Below, piece after piece: positions 42,993 through 54,142 of a stretch of DNA of 64,000 bases. Source of the DNA: Ahaetulla prasina (Eukaryota > Chordata > Lepidosauria > Squamata > Colubridae); contig NC_080540.1 in the NCBI RefSeq assembly GCF_028640845.1, forward strand, positions 277,341,524 to 277,405,523, read 5' to 3'. Position 1 is the stretch's first letter; the number at the start of each line of letters is the position of its first letter. Position numbers and translations under genes: made by a program. The notes below the pieces were generated by a model that was not told the DNA's origin, ran no database searches, and saw only the letters and a program-made list of their open reading frames with translations.

Positions 42993-43744
42993 TTTCATGA
43001 CAAATATGTTTGTTTCTGTTCTTCTAAAGATTCCGTGGTTCCACTTCCCCATTGGAGAAATTGATCTCCTGAACATGATATTCTCAAGGTTCATGCTGGC
43101 TTGGCCAGTCCCCTTAGAAGAAACTGGCTGGGGGAGAAGGGGGGAGGGACAATTAGCAAGTATTTTTGTTTATTGTTCCTTTTTTTCTACTTTAAATCAA
43201 GGACGAAGCCTTCTTATTTTTCTTCAGGAGTAAAGTGAAGAAGGATTTTTATTGCAGCACAATTGATAGCCACTTTGGGCAGGATAATTGTGTTCCTTCC
43301 ATGCCGGTTCAAGGTGGAAGACATGAAGACAACCCCAAATCACTCAGTTTGGCCTTGAAGTAGATAGCATGTTGTCATAGAATGCAGCCAAACAAATGCA
43401 CGTACCAGTATGATTTACTCAGCCAAATTTCTCCAATTTCTCGAGACATAAGCAGGGGCAACTGCAGTGATGGCCACCAGAATAGAGGGCCTAAGTGGGT
43501 GAGTGAAGATTGGAGCTTTTATACATGCATGCAACACACATCAAAAATGTTGGAGCTTTGATTGCTTGGCTGCTATTTGGAAGCCAGGGACGTATCACCA
43601 TGGACATCCCCAGATGGGAGGGATACACCATCACCTTCAAGTTCTCATTGCATTCTCATCAATATAGATTAATCCAAAGTAAGTGCATTCTAAATGTGAC
43701 TTAGAAAATAAGCAAAGCATAACCCAAATCTCAGTCTTTTCTCT
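42993..43744. other. No gene or repeat recognised
   Basis: Unique-looking sequence, no supported ORF. Confidence 0.5.
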
Positions 43745-44302
43745 CTGGCTCAGTGACACTCAGTGACACCAGGCAAGACAAAGTTCCAAATAACGCAGTC
43801 TTGGAACGTGCTAGAATTTCTAGCATGTACACACTACTGAAACAGCAACATCTAAGCTGGCTTGGGCATGTCGTGAGAATGGCTGATGGTCGGATTCTGA
43901 AAGATCTCCTGTATGGAGAATTAGTGCAGGGAAAGCACCTCAGAGGGAGACCGCAGCTGCGATATAAGGATATCTGCAAGAGGGACCTAAAGGCCCTGGG
44001 AATGGACATTAACAACTGGGAAACCTTGACCTCTGATCGTTCAGCTTGGAGGTTAAAGATGCAGCATGGCCTTCTCCAATTCGAAGAGACATTTGTTCGG
44101 CAGGCTGAGGCAAAGAGGCAGTCCTGGAACCAGTGAAATCTAGAGGCTGGGCAGGGGACAGAATGTATCTGCCCTCAGTGTGGAAGGGATTGCCACTCTC
44201 GAATTGGCCTTTTTAGTCACACTAGATGCTGTTTTAGGATCTCTTTCCAGAGCACGATACCATAGTCTTTTGAGACTGAAGGATGCCAATGTAATGTAAT
44301 GG
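43745..44302 (+). mobile_element. Non-LTR retrotransposon C-terminal region with zinc-finger-like end
   Basis: An open frame (43753-44136) encodes HLSWLGHVVRMADGRILKDL, GRPQLRYKDICKRDLKALGM and FVRQAEAKRQSWNQ, then, after one stop, CPQCGRDCHSRIGLFSH. This is a conserved C-terminal module of a vertebrate LINE whose clade I cannot name. The tail is TGCCAATGTAATGTAATGG. A diverged copy is at 9516-9762. Confidence 0.75.
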
Positions 44303-45204
44303 CTCAGTGAACATTGTCTTGCAAAAATTCCTACTCTGCCATTAGTTTGCTTTGCTTAGACATTTGTAAAGGAAGCTCTAGTGAACCATTAAAGTCATGC
44401 AAGAATGCTAGGTGTTATTTTGATATCTGCTGACTCTACAACTGAATATGATATTATGGCAAATTCGGCAATCGGTAGCAACTAATCTAATTGGCTCTTT
44501 ATTACTCCAGAATCAAAACTTCAAGGCCATCTGCTATAGAGCAATGCTAGAAGACTGCTCTCATCATGCTTTGTTTGTATATATATTTATCTGCAGGATC
44601 CAATCTGGGTCGGTCACCAGGACCAGAGGTTTAGTCTTCTGATCTTTTGGACTCATGCTGGAGCCCATCCTCATGGAACTTCTCTCTAGCAGAATGTGTG
44701 TTAAACTCAAGCTAGATATCTAGGTACAGATGATACAGCATGCTGGAGTAAATGGATTGTTTAATACACTAGGTTTTGTTTCATCTTCTTAAATAGCCTA
44801 CTGTAGATACATTGATAGGCTTGAAATAGGGGTCTCCTTCACCTATTTTAAAGTCTGCAGTAAGGTTCTTAAAACAAGATCCCTCCCCCCTTGATGTAGT
44901 ATGACAAGGCTATTAAAAAAGCATACCCAAATAGTCGGATCTGGTTAAGGTTTGCTTATGTGCTTTGTCACAGCTTCTGACTTTTAGGATAGATTTCATT
45001 TGGTCAAGACAGGGTGAGTCTCCTTTAAAGGTCTGACTGCATTGATATGCTCGGATCTGTGTTATCTCAGCATGTTATGAGAGCCAGCTATGCAGAGCAA
45101 GAGGCAAATATAGTTTGTGGAAAAATGTTAAGTCCTGGAGAGGGGGAGAGACTACAGTATGTTTCAGAACTGGTAGTGCTGACCGATTTCCTTATACTAT
45201 TTTT
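44303..45204. other. No gene or repeat recognised
   Basis: AT-rich unique-looking sequence. Confidence 0.5.
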
Positions 45205-45690
45205 TTTTTGCCCATTTGCATTTATTTATTTATTGTGCCTTCACTACTTTATAGATAACTCAAGTTGGTGAACACACCCAATACTCCTCCTCCCTCCTAT
45301 TTTCTCCACAACAAACTCTGAGTTGAGTTCGGCTGAGAGAAAGTGACTCTCCCAGCTGGCTTTCATACCTAAACTGGGTCTCTGGTGGCTCAGATTGCTA
45401 AGACAGTCTGTTATTAACAGCAGCTGCTTGCAATTACTGCAGGTTCAAGTCCCACCAGGCCCAAGGTTGACTCAGCCTTCCATCCTTTATAAGCTAGGTA
45501 AAATAAGGACCCAGATTGTTGGGGGCAATAAATTGACTTTGTATAGAATATACAAATGGATGAAGACTATTGCTTGACATAGTGTAAGCCACCCTGAGTC
45601 TTCGGAGAAGGGCAGGATATAAATGCAAATAAAAAAAAAAACTGGGACTAGAACTCTCAAACTCCTGGTTTCTAGGCCAACACCTTCACC
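45205..45690 (-). mobile_element. MIR/CORE-like tRNA SINE, interrupted
   Basis: Left part TTTATTTATTGTGCCTTC through GAGAGAAAGTGACTCTCCC; right part resumes at 45641 with GGGACTAGAACTCTCAAAC. A second SINE (45380-45640) is inserted, with AAACTGGG-like text on both sides as the target duplication. Confidence 0.55.
45380..45640 (+). mobile_element. tRNA-derived SINE, 'ATTAACAG-head' type, copy 3
   Basis: CTGGTGGCTCAGATTGC head, AGGTTCAAGTCCCACCAGG B-box region, AAGGTTGACTCAGCCTTCC body, GGACCCAGATTGTTGGGGG and end CAGGATATAAATGC then poly-A. Confidence 0.85.
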
Positions 45691-45692
45691 TA

Positions 45693-45906
45693 GTAGTGCA
45701 ATGGTTACAATGCAGTATGACAGGCTAACTCTACCCACAGCTTGGAGATTGATCCTGACAAGGCTGGAGGTTGATTCAGCCTTCCATCGTTCCGAGGTTG
45801 GTAAAATGAGGACCCAGATTGTAGAGGGCAATGCGCGAACATTTGTAAACCACTCAGAAAGTGTTGTAAAGCACTCTGGAGTGGTGTATAAGTGCTATTG
45901 CTATTC
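45693..45906 (+). mobile_element. tRNA-derived SINE, 'GTGCAGTGGTTAGA-head' type, copy 3 (diverged)
   Basis: TAGTGCAATGGTTACAATGC head, a shorter body with GTTGATTCAGCCTTCCATC, tail GTATAAGTGCTATTGCTATT. Confidence 0.75.
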
Positions 45907-46811
45907 CTAAACTAGCTTTCATGGATTGACAATTCAGATTTTCTTTTAACCTTTCAGAGTTTAAATCTACATGCAAGTATGGAAGGCTGGAATTTGGGTT
46001 GTGACATTATGTAGCACATTCTATCACCCCACTAATTTGAGGAGGGATGTCTGTTTTTCATTAGTGCCATTGAATGGGGTAGTAAATCATTGTATTCATT
46101 TACATAATGGCCTCATTCACTTCAATTTACAATATTTGTACAAAAATGTCATTACATGAAGATACAAATGTCACTGCACAGAGGATATAAATGGACCCAA
46201 ATGATATAATCTGGATAATTTGCATAATGGTTCCTTGTACAAATGATAAACATGGCAGCAGAAATTCAGTTTGCTCCACATGAAATATGTTATGTTGAAG
46301 TCTAATAGATTTCACTGTACTGGAAAATGAATATATATATTATTTATCTTCTGGCTTGCATTTTGGGTGCCACTGAGCTACACAACTGCCATGCTGGGAG
46401 AATACATGAGTCCAGATGTATTTCTGTAGATGTGTTACAGACTTGTGTGTATGTTTGTTCCCTGTATTTTCAAAAACTTGACATTGGAATTTTTAAAAAA
46501 AATATCAGCAATATGTAACATGATTGCATCAAACTCACTAAAATGAAACACTAAGTAAAAGATAAGAAATCAACTTAAATAGCATAACCTTGAGTAACAA
46601 ATTTAGATGGTAATGAATTCTTTTGCCTCACTTTAATTTTTTAAGTCCTACTGCAGGAAGGATCTTGATCTGGAGAGATATGTTCTTATCATACTAACAC
46701 AGGTTGCTATTCGTTAATAAAGGAAATGTACAAGCTGTTTTATTTATTAGATTTTGTTCAGCCTTTAGTTTGTACAACTCACAGTGGAATGCATTTCCCA
46801 CACAAAAACAC
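45907..46811. other. No gene or repeat recognised
   Basis: AT-rich unique-looking sequence. Confidence 0.5.
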
Positions 46812-47075
46812 TGTGACATCCTGAAGATGAAACTCAAGTACTTTGGCCACCTAAAGAGAATGAAGGACTCACTGGAGAAGAGCCTAATGCTGGAAAAGAT
46901 GGAGGGCAAAAGACGAAAGGGACGACAAAGAATGAGGTGGCTGGATGGAGTCACTGAAGCAGTAGGCGTGAGCTTAAACTGATTCCAGAGGATGGTAGAA
47001 GACAGGAAGGCCTGGAAGAACATTGTCCATGGAGTCACAATGGGTCAGACACAACTTCACAACTAACAACAACAA
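46812..47075 (+). mobile_element. BovB (RTE) LINE 3' end, copy 2
   Basis: Encodes YFGHLKRMKDSLEKSLMLEK and MRWLDGVTEAVGVSLN, then a stop, then FQRMVEDRKAWKNIVHGV in the same frame. Ends AACTTCACAACTAACAACAA. Confidence 0.85.
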
Positions 47076-47745
47076 GAGAAAGAAAGCTAAAACTCAGTCT
47101 CACAAGTTTTTTGTCCAGCGTCTTAATCAGTGTACCAAGTTCACTTTTTTAATGATCTTTAATTAGCTATCATCTTATGATGATTTACTCATCATATCTA
47201 TAGTTAACTTTGGTCCTTGTTGCCTTAAATTACTTGTTCTAGAGTCAATCTATTGACCAGCCTGGCCTGGCATATCTGCTAGTGTTACATCCACTATTCT
47301 AGTTGACCAAAACAAGGCTATATTGCCTTCATGTTTAAACCCCAATTCTAGTCCACAGATAGAAATGATTTGGTTTCTCAGATCCTTATACCAGATAAAT
47401 GGTACTAGTAATTGTAGTTTAGTGAGATCGGGAAAGCTTTAGCAGCTGATTCCCAAGACTCCAAACTAGAGAGCACTTTCTAAGTCTCTGAATTTAGATG
47501 TCAGAAGCAATTCCACTGAGACATTTTGCATTGAACAACAATCTAGAAAATAAGTCATTAATGGATCTTGATTTAATGCAACACCTAATAATTTTTATTC
47601 AATATTGCTAGTGTTGATTGACCTCCTTTTTTTGTGCCTGCGTGCACAAAACTTCTTTTATTTGAATAATTAGTTTGCAACATTAAGCCATCTGCCCAGA
47701 GCAAGAGATCAGATTCCTGCTGTTAGGAATTCAAATGCATTAGTG
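47076..47745. other. No gene or repeat recognised
   Basis: AT-rich unique-looking sequence. Confidence 0.5.
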
Positions 47746-48303
47746 CAGGGGTGTCAAACTCAAGGCCCATGAGCCACATCCAGGGCCCATGGGGCCACCC
47801 TGGAAACAGCAAAGGACCGGCCTGCGGTGCTTCTGCCAGTGAAAATGGGCTCCCAATCTCCACTGTCAGATGGGATGCCCTCCTGCAACCCTCTGCCAGT
47901 GAAAATGGAGCATGCTGCCCTCCCAAGCTCCATTTTTGCTGGCAGAGGCACCACGGGCCAGTCCTTCGCTGTTTCCAGAGTGACTCCGTGGGCCAGATCT
48001 AAGCACCTCATGGGCCGGATCTGGCCCCTGGGCCTTGAGTTTAACAACCCTGCTTTACAGGCTTTTTGGGATGCCTTGAAAAACCTCTGTTTTTGTTGGC
48101 AGAGGGTTGCAGGAGGCCTTCCCAGCTGAAAATGGAGATTGGGAGCCCGTTTTCACTGGCAGAGCACTCAGGTCACCACAGGCACCCCTGACATGAGTGA
48201 TGTCACGAGTGGGCACACCTACCCTGGCCACACTCACCCCGGTCCTCCGAGGTCAAACACAACCCTGATGCGGCCCTCAATGAAATCGAGTTTGACACCC
48301 CTG
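47746..48303. mobile_element. hAT-like element (CAGGGGTGTCAAACTC family), compound
   Basis: Left end CAGGGGTGTCAAACTC, right end GAGTTTGACACCCCTG, flanks CATTAGTG and CATTAGTA (7 of 8). An internal end-like CTTGAGTTTAACAACCCTG at about 48035-48053 suggests that one family member was formed by or nested in another. Confidence 0.85.
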
Positions 48304-48311
48304 CATTAGTA

Positions 48312-48457
48312 CAAGCTGTTTGGCACCAGGGACCGGTTTCATGGAAGACAATTTTTCCACAGACTAAGAGGGGATGGTTTCAGTTTTACTCACTTGACTG
48401 CTGCTTACCTCCAGCTGTGCTAACAGGCCATGGACCAATACTAGTTGAGGATTCCTG
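48312..48457. mobile_element. Second hAT-like element at the same target
   Basis: GTTTGGCACCAGGGACCGG to CTAGTTGAGGATTCCTG resembles a vertebrate hAT MITE with a GGCACCAGGGACCGG motif. It lies between CATTAGTA (48304-48311) and CATTAGTG (48458-48465). Confidence 0.6.
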
Positions 48458-48574
48458 CATTAGTGGTTTTCCTTCAACAGGTATTACTCTTTAATATAAA
48501 ATTTTTTTCTTTTTTATGCATTTAGATTAAACTATGTAAACTTAAGTTTATGATGTCACAGGACATAACTACAG

Positions 48575-48815
48575 CCATGGTGGTGCAGTGGTTAGAATGC
48601 AGTCCTACCGGCTACTTCTGCTGACTGCTGGCTGCCAGCATTTCGTCAGTACAAATCTCACTGCCTCAAGATTGACTCAGCCTTCCATCCTTATGAGGTT
48701 GGTAAAATGAGGACCCAGATTGTTAGGGGCAATAGGCTGACTCTGTAAAGCCACTAAGAGAGAGCTATAAAATACTGTGAAGCAGTATATAAGCCTAAGT
48801 GCTATTGCTAAATGC
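48575..48815 (+). mobile_element. tRNA-derived SINE, 'GTGCAGTGGTTAGA-head' type, copy 4
   Basis: CATGGTGGTGCAGTGGTTAG head, AGATTGACTCAGCCTTCC body, tail AAGCCTAAGTGCTATTGC. Confidence 0.88.
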
Positions 48816-48936
48816 TATTGATATACCACTGAGCAGAAGCAATTTTTGGTAGCCTTTAGAAGAGGCGTTTTGATACTTGATTTGTCCTAAATTTGTGTTT
48901 GTTACCTTGTGACCTAATCAAATCAGTGGATTTAAT

Positions 48937-49199
48937 CAGTGATGTAATTCAATTTTTTTTTACTACTAGTTCTGTGGGCGTGGCTTGATGGGCGTGGTGT
49001 GGCTTGGTGGGCGTGGCAGGGGAAGGATACTGCAAATTCTCCATTTCCTCCTCATTCCAGGGGAAGGATATTGCAAATTCTCCATTCCCACCCCACTCTG
49101 GGGCCAGCCAGAAGTGGTATTTGCCGGTTCTCCGAACTGCTCAAAATTTCCACTACCAGTTCTCCAAAACATGCCAGAACCTGCTGGATTTCACCTCTG
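48937..49199 (+). mobile_element. hAT-like element (GGGCGTGGCTTGG family), copy 4
   Basis: CAGTGATGTAATTC to GGATTTCACCTCTG; flanks GATTTAAT and GATTTAAC match at 7 of 8 bases. Confidence 0.88.
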
Positions 49200-49207
49200 G
49201 ATTTAAC

Positions 49208-49730
49208 TCAATGCAAGATTTTTTGAAGGATTGCAGCAAGTACAATAGAGATGGATAAATCAATAGATAAAGGTTTGACTTCTTCCATATTTAGTATTTT
49301 TTCAAGGTTTTTTTATGTCATTTAAGAATAAATGTTATCCAGCAACAAATAAACTATAAAATGTTTAGTTGACAAAAAAGGTCTGTCTCTTATTTAAATA
49401 TTTGGCACTATTGCCATTATTGGCACTGTTTTTTTCCATGAAAAGTTCTACAATTTTTTTTTTAGCTTCATGTAAAAAAAAAAAAAGACAAATTGAACCA
49501 AGTCAAATTCTTACTCATTAAAAAAATTATCTGATATATATTATCGTGGAAATTACATTGGGGTAGACTATAATGTGTATAATATCTCTGCTTTACTTTG
49601 AGACCTCAAACTGAATCCGTGAAATGAATCAGTTTGATTTGGCCACTTTGCTTTGGTAGAAAGACTTCTGTGTGCAAAAGATCTTCTTAACCATTCCAGA
49701 TCAAAGCAATATACCTGCTACAATTCAGAA
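49208..49730. other. No gene or repeat recognised
   Basis: AT-rich, with T and A homopolymers near 49450-49490. Confidence 0.5.
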
Positions 49731-49851
49731 CAGGGGTCTCCAACCTTGGCTACTTTAAGACTTGTGGACTTTAACTCCCAGAATTCCTCAGCAGCAAATT
49801 CTGGGAGTTGAAGTCCACAAGTCTTAAAGTGGCCAAGGTTGGAGACCCCTG
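49731..49851. mobile_element. Palindromic hAT MITE (CAGGGGTCTCC family), copy 6
   Basis: CAGGGGTCTCC to GGAGACCCCTG; flanks ATTCAGAA and ATCCAGAA (7 of 8). Confidence 0.9.
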
Positions 49852-49977
49852 ATCCAGAATATTACACTCAAGCATTATCTTAATGAAGGAAGTGTTTCTG
49901 AAACATGATGCACTTAAAGTGTTCCTTCAAGGCTCCACACAATCTAATAATTGTGGGAATAATCTCTCTGAAGGTAT

Positions 49978-50520
49978 TGTTGTGACCCAGGCCCAAGTAG
50001 GTAGTAATAAACTTAGTCCATGGAAAAACAAACTTTATTCGAACAGCTGGAAATTACTTCATTCCCAGCTTCGTTCAACTCAAAGTAAAACAAATGCCTC
50101 CCAACACAAATTCCTCAGTTATCTCACAAACCTTAGTCCAATTAGGCAAACTGCCAAAGGCCCTTCCTGACAAACACCCAGAAGCCACAAAAACAAAGAT
50201 GTATACGAAGCAGAAGACGAAGCAGAAGCTACAACATTGCTGAACACCGGTGCTGGTCTGTTTTAAGCCTTATGCGAGGGGCCAATCATCTCTTGGCCCT
50301 ACTCCCAAGTTGTTCTCTCTGCTTGAGCTGCTCTTGCCTTCTGGCAGCTCTTCTCATGCGTGCATTAGGAACAGGCTCCTCCTGTTCCTCTGCCTCACTA
50401 CTATCAGGCTCTGGAGGCTCTGGAGTCCGCACCTCACTTCCCAATGGCCCTGGCCTCACCTCAGCCTCATTGTTGTCCAACTCCGTTGCCAGGTCCATAG
50501 GGTGCTGACGGACCACAACA
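49978..50520 (-). mobile_element. Solo LTR (543 bp), family B
   Basis: TGTTGTGACCCAGG to GACCACAACA, flanks GGTAT and GATAT. On the minus strand it starts TGTTGTGGTCCG, contains an 86-codon open frame (50286-50546) with an acidic run (PEPDSSEAEEQEEP) then basic residues, a TTAAAA TATA-like box, and an AATAAA signal near 50030. No internal region remains. Confidence 0.75.
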
Positions 50521-50689
50521 GATATGTGGCCATCATCCCAAGCCATGCTCTAGGTTCTTTCCCTTAAATGAAGTCACCTGATGGGATCTTGGAGGCCTGC
50601 CTTCTCGATGACCTTTCGAACAGCCCCTCACCTGAGATCAGAGGGATACCTACCCCTTTAGTCTTCTGGAGAGCTGTGAAGATCTAGCC

Positions 50690-51086
50690 CAGTGATGGCG
50701 AACCTTTTCAGCACCGAGTGCCCAAACCATAACGTGTGCGCCTGCATGTGTATGTGCGCGTGCCGGAGCACCAGAAACCCAAAGACCACTTGGTCGGTGC
50801 GCATGCGTGTGCCAACCAGCTGGTCTTTGGGTTTTGGCATGTGCATGCACAGTAGCCTACTGGCCTTCACGCACACCAGAGCACCAGAAACCTAAAGACC
50901 AGGTGGCCGGCGCATGCATGCCTGTTTTTTGGCTGTTTTTCAGGCCATTTTTGGGGCCGTGTTCAGGCCATTTTTCAGCACCCACAAAGACCAGCTAGCT
51001 GGTGCAGATGTGCACACCGAAAACCAGAGGAGCAACTGGCGATGCCACACGTGCCCACAGAGAAGACTCTGCGTTTGCCATCACGG
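50690..51086. mobile_element. hAT-like element (CAGTGATGGCGAACC family)
   Basis: CAGTGATGGCGAACC to GTTTGCCATCACGG with a perfect duplication ATCTAGCC (50682-50689, 51087-51094). The interior is GC-rich with repeated GCACCAGAAACCCAAAGACC blocks. Confidence 0.92.
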
Positions 51087-51295
51087 ATCTAGCCTTTCCT
51101 GCCAGCATTTGCTAAGATGGCTAGGGTTGAGCTGAGTGGTCTGGTGCCAAGGCTGGGGGAGATAAGTTTTGTTTTTAACCATGTTTAATGAATCGTTGTG
51201 AGCTGCCTAAAGTCAATGTATAAAACAGGCAGCCACATATGTCCTGAAAATAATTAAAATAAATAAATAATACACATTTCATCACAGATGATGTA

Positions 51296-51934
51296 CAGGT
51301 AGTTTTCGACTGACAACCATACATTCCGTGGCTGTTCGAAGTTACAATGGCACTGAAAAACGCGACTTACAACCGATATTCACACTTGCAACCATCGCAG
51401 CATCCCCGTGGTCGTCTGATCAGCATTCAGGTGTTTGGCAACTGGCATATATTTATGAGGGTTGCAGCATCTAAGGGGTCATGTGGTCACCATTATAAGA
51501 GCTGTGGTGGCACAGTGGTTAGAATGCAGTACTGCAGGCTACGTCTGTTGATCGCTGGCTGTCAGCAGTTCGATTCTGACTGGCTCAAGGTTGACTCAGC
51601 CTTCCATCCTTCCGAGGTTGCTAAAATTAGGACCCAGATTGTTGGGGACAATATACTGATTCTGTAAACAGCTTCGAGAGGGCTGTAAAGCACTGTGGAA
51701 AGCGGTGTATAAGTCTAAGTGCTATTGCTATCTGCAGCTTTCTCAACCAGCTTCAAACAAGCAAAGTCAATGGGAGAAGCTGGGTCTGGCTAATGATCAT
51801 CTGATTCACTTAACTGCAGTGATTTGCTTAACAACCACGACAAAAAAAGTTTGAAAAATCAGGCACAGCTCACTTAAGGACGGCTTTCTTTAGCAACAGA
51901 AATTCTCATTCTAATTGTGATCAAGGACTAACTG
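51296..51934 (+). mobile_element. Tigger/mariner-like MITE, interrupted by a SINE
   Basis: Left end TACAGGTAGTTTTCGACTG; right end TGATCAAGGACTAACTG. Inner blocks match 33294-33688. A SINE occupies 51502-51735. Confidence 0.75.
51502..51735 (+). mobile_element. tRNA-derived SINE, 'GTGCAGTGGTTAGA-head' type, copy 5
   Basis: GCTGTGGTGGCACAGTGGTT head, CAGTTCGATTCTGAC B-box region, TTGACTCAGCCTTCCATCC body and tail AGTCTAAGTGCTATTGC. Nested in the MITE. Confidence 0.9.
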
Positions 51935-52189
51935 AATGTATATATGTACATATATGACAATTCTTTCTTGTTTAATTTTTAAAAGTCTGGCAAACTTACA
52001 GTACTGGTGGGCTCTTTTGAACGAGACTGAGAGACCTTTTCCTAGTCTACGCTATTGGCCATTTTAGAGATTTTGAAAAGATAAAATATTTTATATAAAA
52101 GGGAAGCAGTATGCTCCCTTCCATATTTGGGTAGACCAGATTGCTTCAATAGAAAAACCCCCCACTTAATCTTTCCCCTGGTACAGCTG
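51935..52189. other. No gene or repeat recognised
   Basis: Short AT-rich interval. Confidence 0.45.
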
Positions 52190-52631
52190 ACAAAGAGGAG
52201 AACCTGTGGCTTAGTGGTTAATTCGCCTTCTGCCACCGTTTGCCTCCCACCGACCCGTGCGCTCCCATAGGGAGGGCCTCCTCAGGGTGCCGTCAGCCAA
52301 ACAATGTCGGCTGGCGACCCCCAGGGGGAGGGCCTTCTCTGTGGGGGCCCCTATCCTCTGGAACGAGCTTCCCCCAGGACTTCATCAACTGCCTGATCTC
52401 CGGACCTTTCGCCGCGAGCTGAAGACGTATTTATTTTTCCGCGCAGGACTGGCAAAGAATTAGTATTAGTATTTGTAATTTTAAATGGGATTTTATGGTT
52501 TATGTATTTTAAATTTAGGGGCCAAATTCAATAAGTTTTTTAGTATTGTTTTTATTTGTATTTGTATTCTTGGATTGTTGATTTTATCTGGCTGTGCCCT
52601 GAGTCCTTTGGGAGAAAGGGGGTATAAAAAT
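52190..52631 (+). mobile_element. L2-like LINE 3' end
   Basis: One frame encodes GRAFSVGAPILWNELPPGL and FRRELKTYLFF, a common C-terminus of vertebrate LINEs, followed by GCCCTGAGTCCTTTGGGAG, ATAAAAATTAAATAATAA. 5'-truncated; the clade is an inference. Confidence 0.65.
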
Positions 52632-52633
52632 TA

Positions 52634-52711
<78 letters not shown>
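52632..52711 (+). repeat. (TAA)n microsatellite
   Basis: About 26 TAA units extending the LINE tail. Confidence 0.96.
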
Positions 52712-52712
<1 letters not shown>

Positions 52713-52845
52713 TATTCATCTAACTAATATACAAGCAAACCCAGGTTCGAATCCTAGAAGGGTATGGCTAGCTGATGAGAGCTAAATAGCTCGAAATAGA
52801 TCTATACTAGTCTACCTTTATTTCTTTGTCAGTAAATTTAACACA

Positions 52846-52848
<3 letters not shown>

Positions 52849-52878
<30 letters not shown>
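52849..52878 (+). repeat. (AC)n microsatellite
   Basis: About fifteen AC units. Confidence 0.95.
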
Positions 52879-52879
<1 letters not shown>

Positions 52880-53700
52880 AGATGCTTCAGAACCTAAATG
52901 CAATCATTCTTTGCCTTGTCTAGATTTACTGCCACAGAACCAGCAAAACAAAATGATAATTTAAACCCACTCCCTGCCAGCAGCCTCCATGACAGAATTA
53001 CTTCAATATGAATGAAATGAATATGAGCGGAGACAGAGAGAGATAGAGAGGAAGTTAGGGAAATGAATTTGATTCATAATGCCTGATTAACTACTCAAGA
53101 CAAACACATATTTTACGATGCAGCTGAGCTCAGATGTAATAGCTGAATCATTCATAATCTAGTTACATAATAGATGCCACCCCTGATGTCCTGTCTTTCT
53201 TTCTACTGAGAATGTGTCATGAATGCTACTTTGTGCATTGCTAATGGAAAATTTAGTTAAAAGATTTTTTTTAAGCTCAATTTCTGGAAAATTACAACGT
53301 CTTTTCATTGGAGCTGATATGGAAAAATAGAAAGAGAGAGGAAGAGAGTGGGAGAAAAAAAGAGGAAGATAGTATTACATGCAATCCACATGAATGTGGC
53401 CACCCGTGACAAAAAGTGACTCTTCCTGACTGACCTTGCTACAATGCCTGTGAGATAATGCCCAGCTCAGTGGCAGTGTTTGTGCTTTGCATATCCAATT
53501 GCTGGCAAACCCCATTTTTAACAAATCCCCAGATGGACAGGTGATGGCCCAAGTAGTATAGAATAGGATAAAAAACTCTTTTAGAGAATTCACAACTTCT
53601 GTTCCACTGGTTAATTGTTCTAACTGTCAGGAAATTTCTTCTTAGTTCTAGGTTGCTTCTCTCCTTAAGAGAATCCTGAAGTCAGAGCATACGTAGAGAT
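52879..53700. other. No gene; possible conserved non-coding stretch plus CR1 scrap
   Basis: 53613-53675 is the reverse complement of the CR1 tail region (CAGGAAATTTCTTCTTAGTT). The rest, 52900-53300, has balanced composition with TAATTA-like sites but no ORF. Confidence 0.4.
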
Positions 53701-54134
53701 CAGGGGTGGGATCCTGGGGGTTTGGCAGGGTTTGGGCAAACCCCTAGCCAAGGATCACCAGGGTTTGGCTAACCCCCAAATGCCACCCCTGGCTGGCCAC
53801 GACCGCCCCACCCCTCCCAGAGGTCTCCCGTTCATCATTCCAGGTAAGTGCAGGGGCCATGCGGAGGATCTGGGAGGGCAAAAAATGGGCCTCCCAGAAG
53901 TTCTGGAACTCTGGAAATGGGCCTGTTTCTGGCCTCCAGAGGGCCTCGGGAGCCTGGGGGAAGCAGTTTTTGCCCTCCTGGAGGCTCAAGGGAAACTTCT
54001 GGAGTCTGGGGAGGGCGAAAAACATCCCCTCCCGTTGTGGTGCAGGCGGCCTACTAGGCCACGCCCACCATGGCCATACCCAGCCAGCAATCAGGCAGCG
54101 AACTCGTTGCTAAAGGATCTGAAGCCCACCCCTG
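53701..54134. mobile_element. hAT-like element (CAGGGGTGGG family)
   Basis: CAGGGGTGGGATCC to GAAGCCCACCCCTG; flanks GTAGAGAT and GTACAGAT (7 of 8). GC-rich non-coding interior, 434 bp. Confidence 0.85.
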
Positions 54135-54142
54135 GTACAGAT

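Noticed and set aside
50286..50546. 86-codon open frame as a host gene.
   Set aside because: It lies wholly within a solo LTR.
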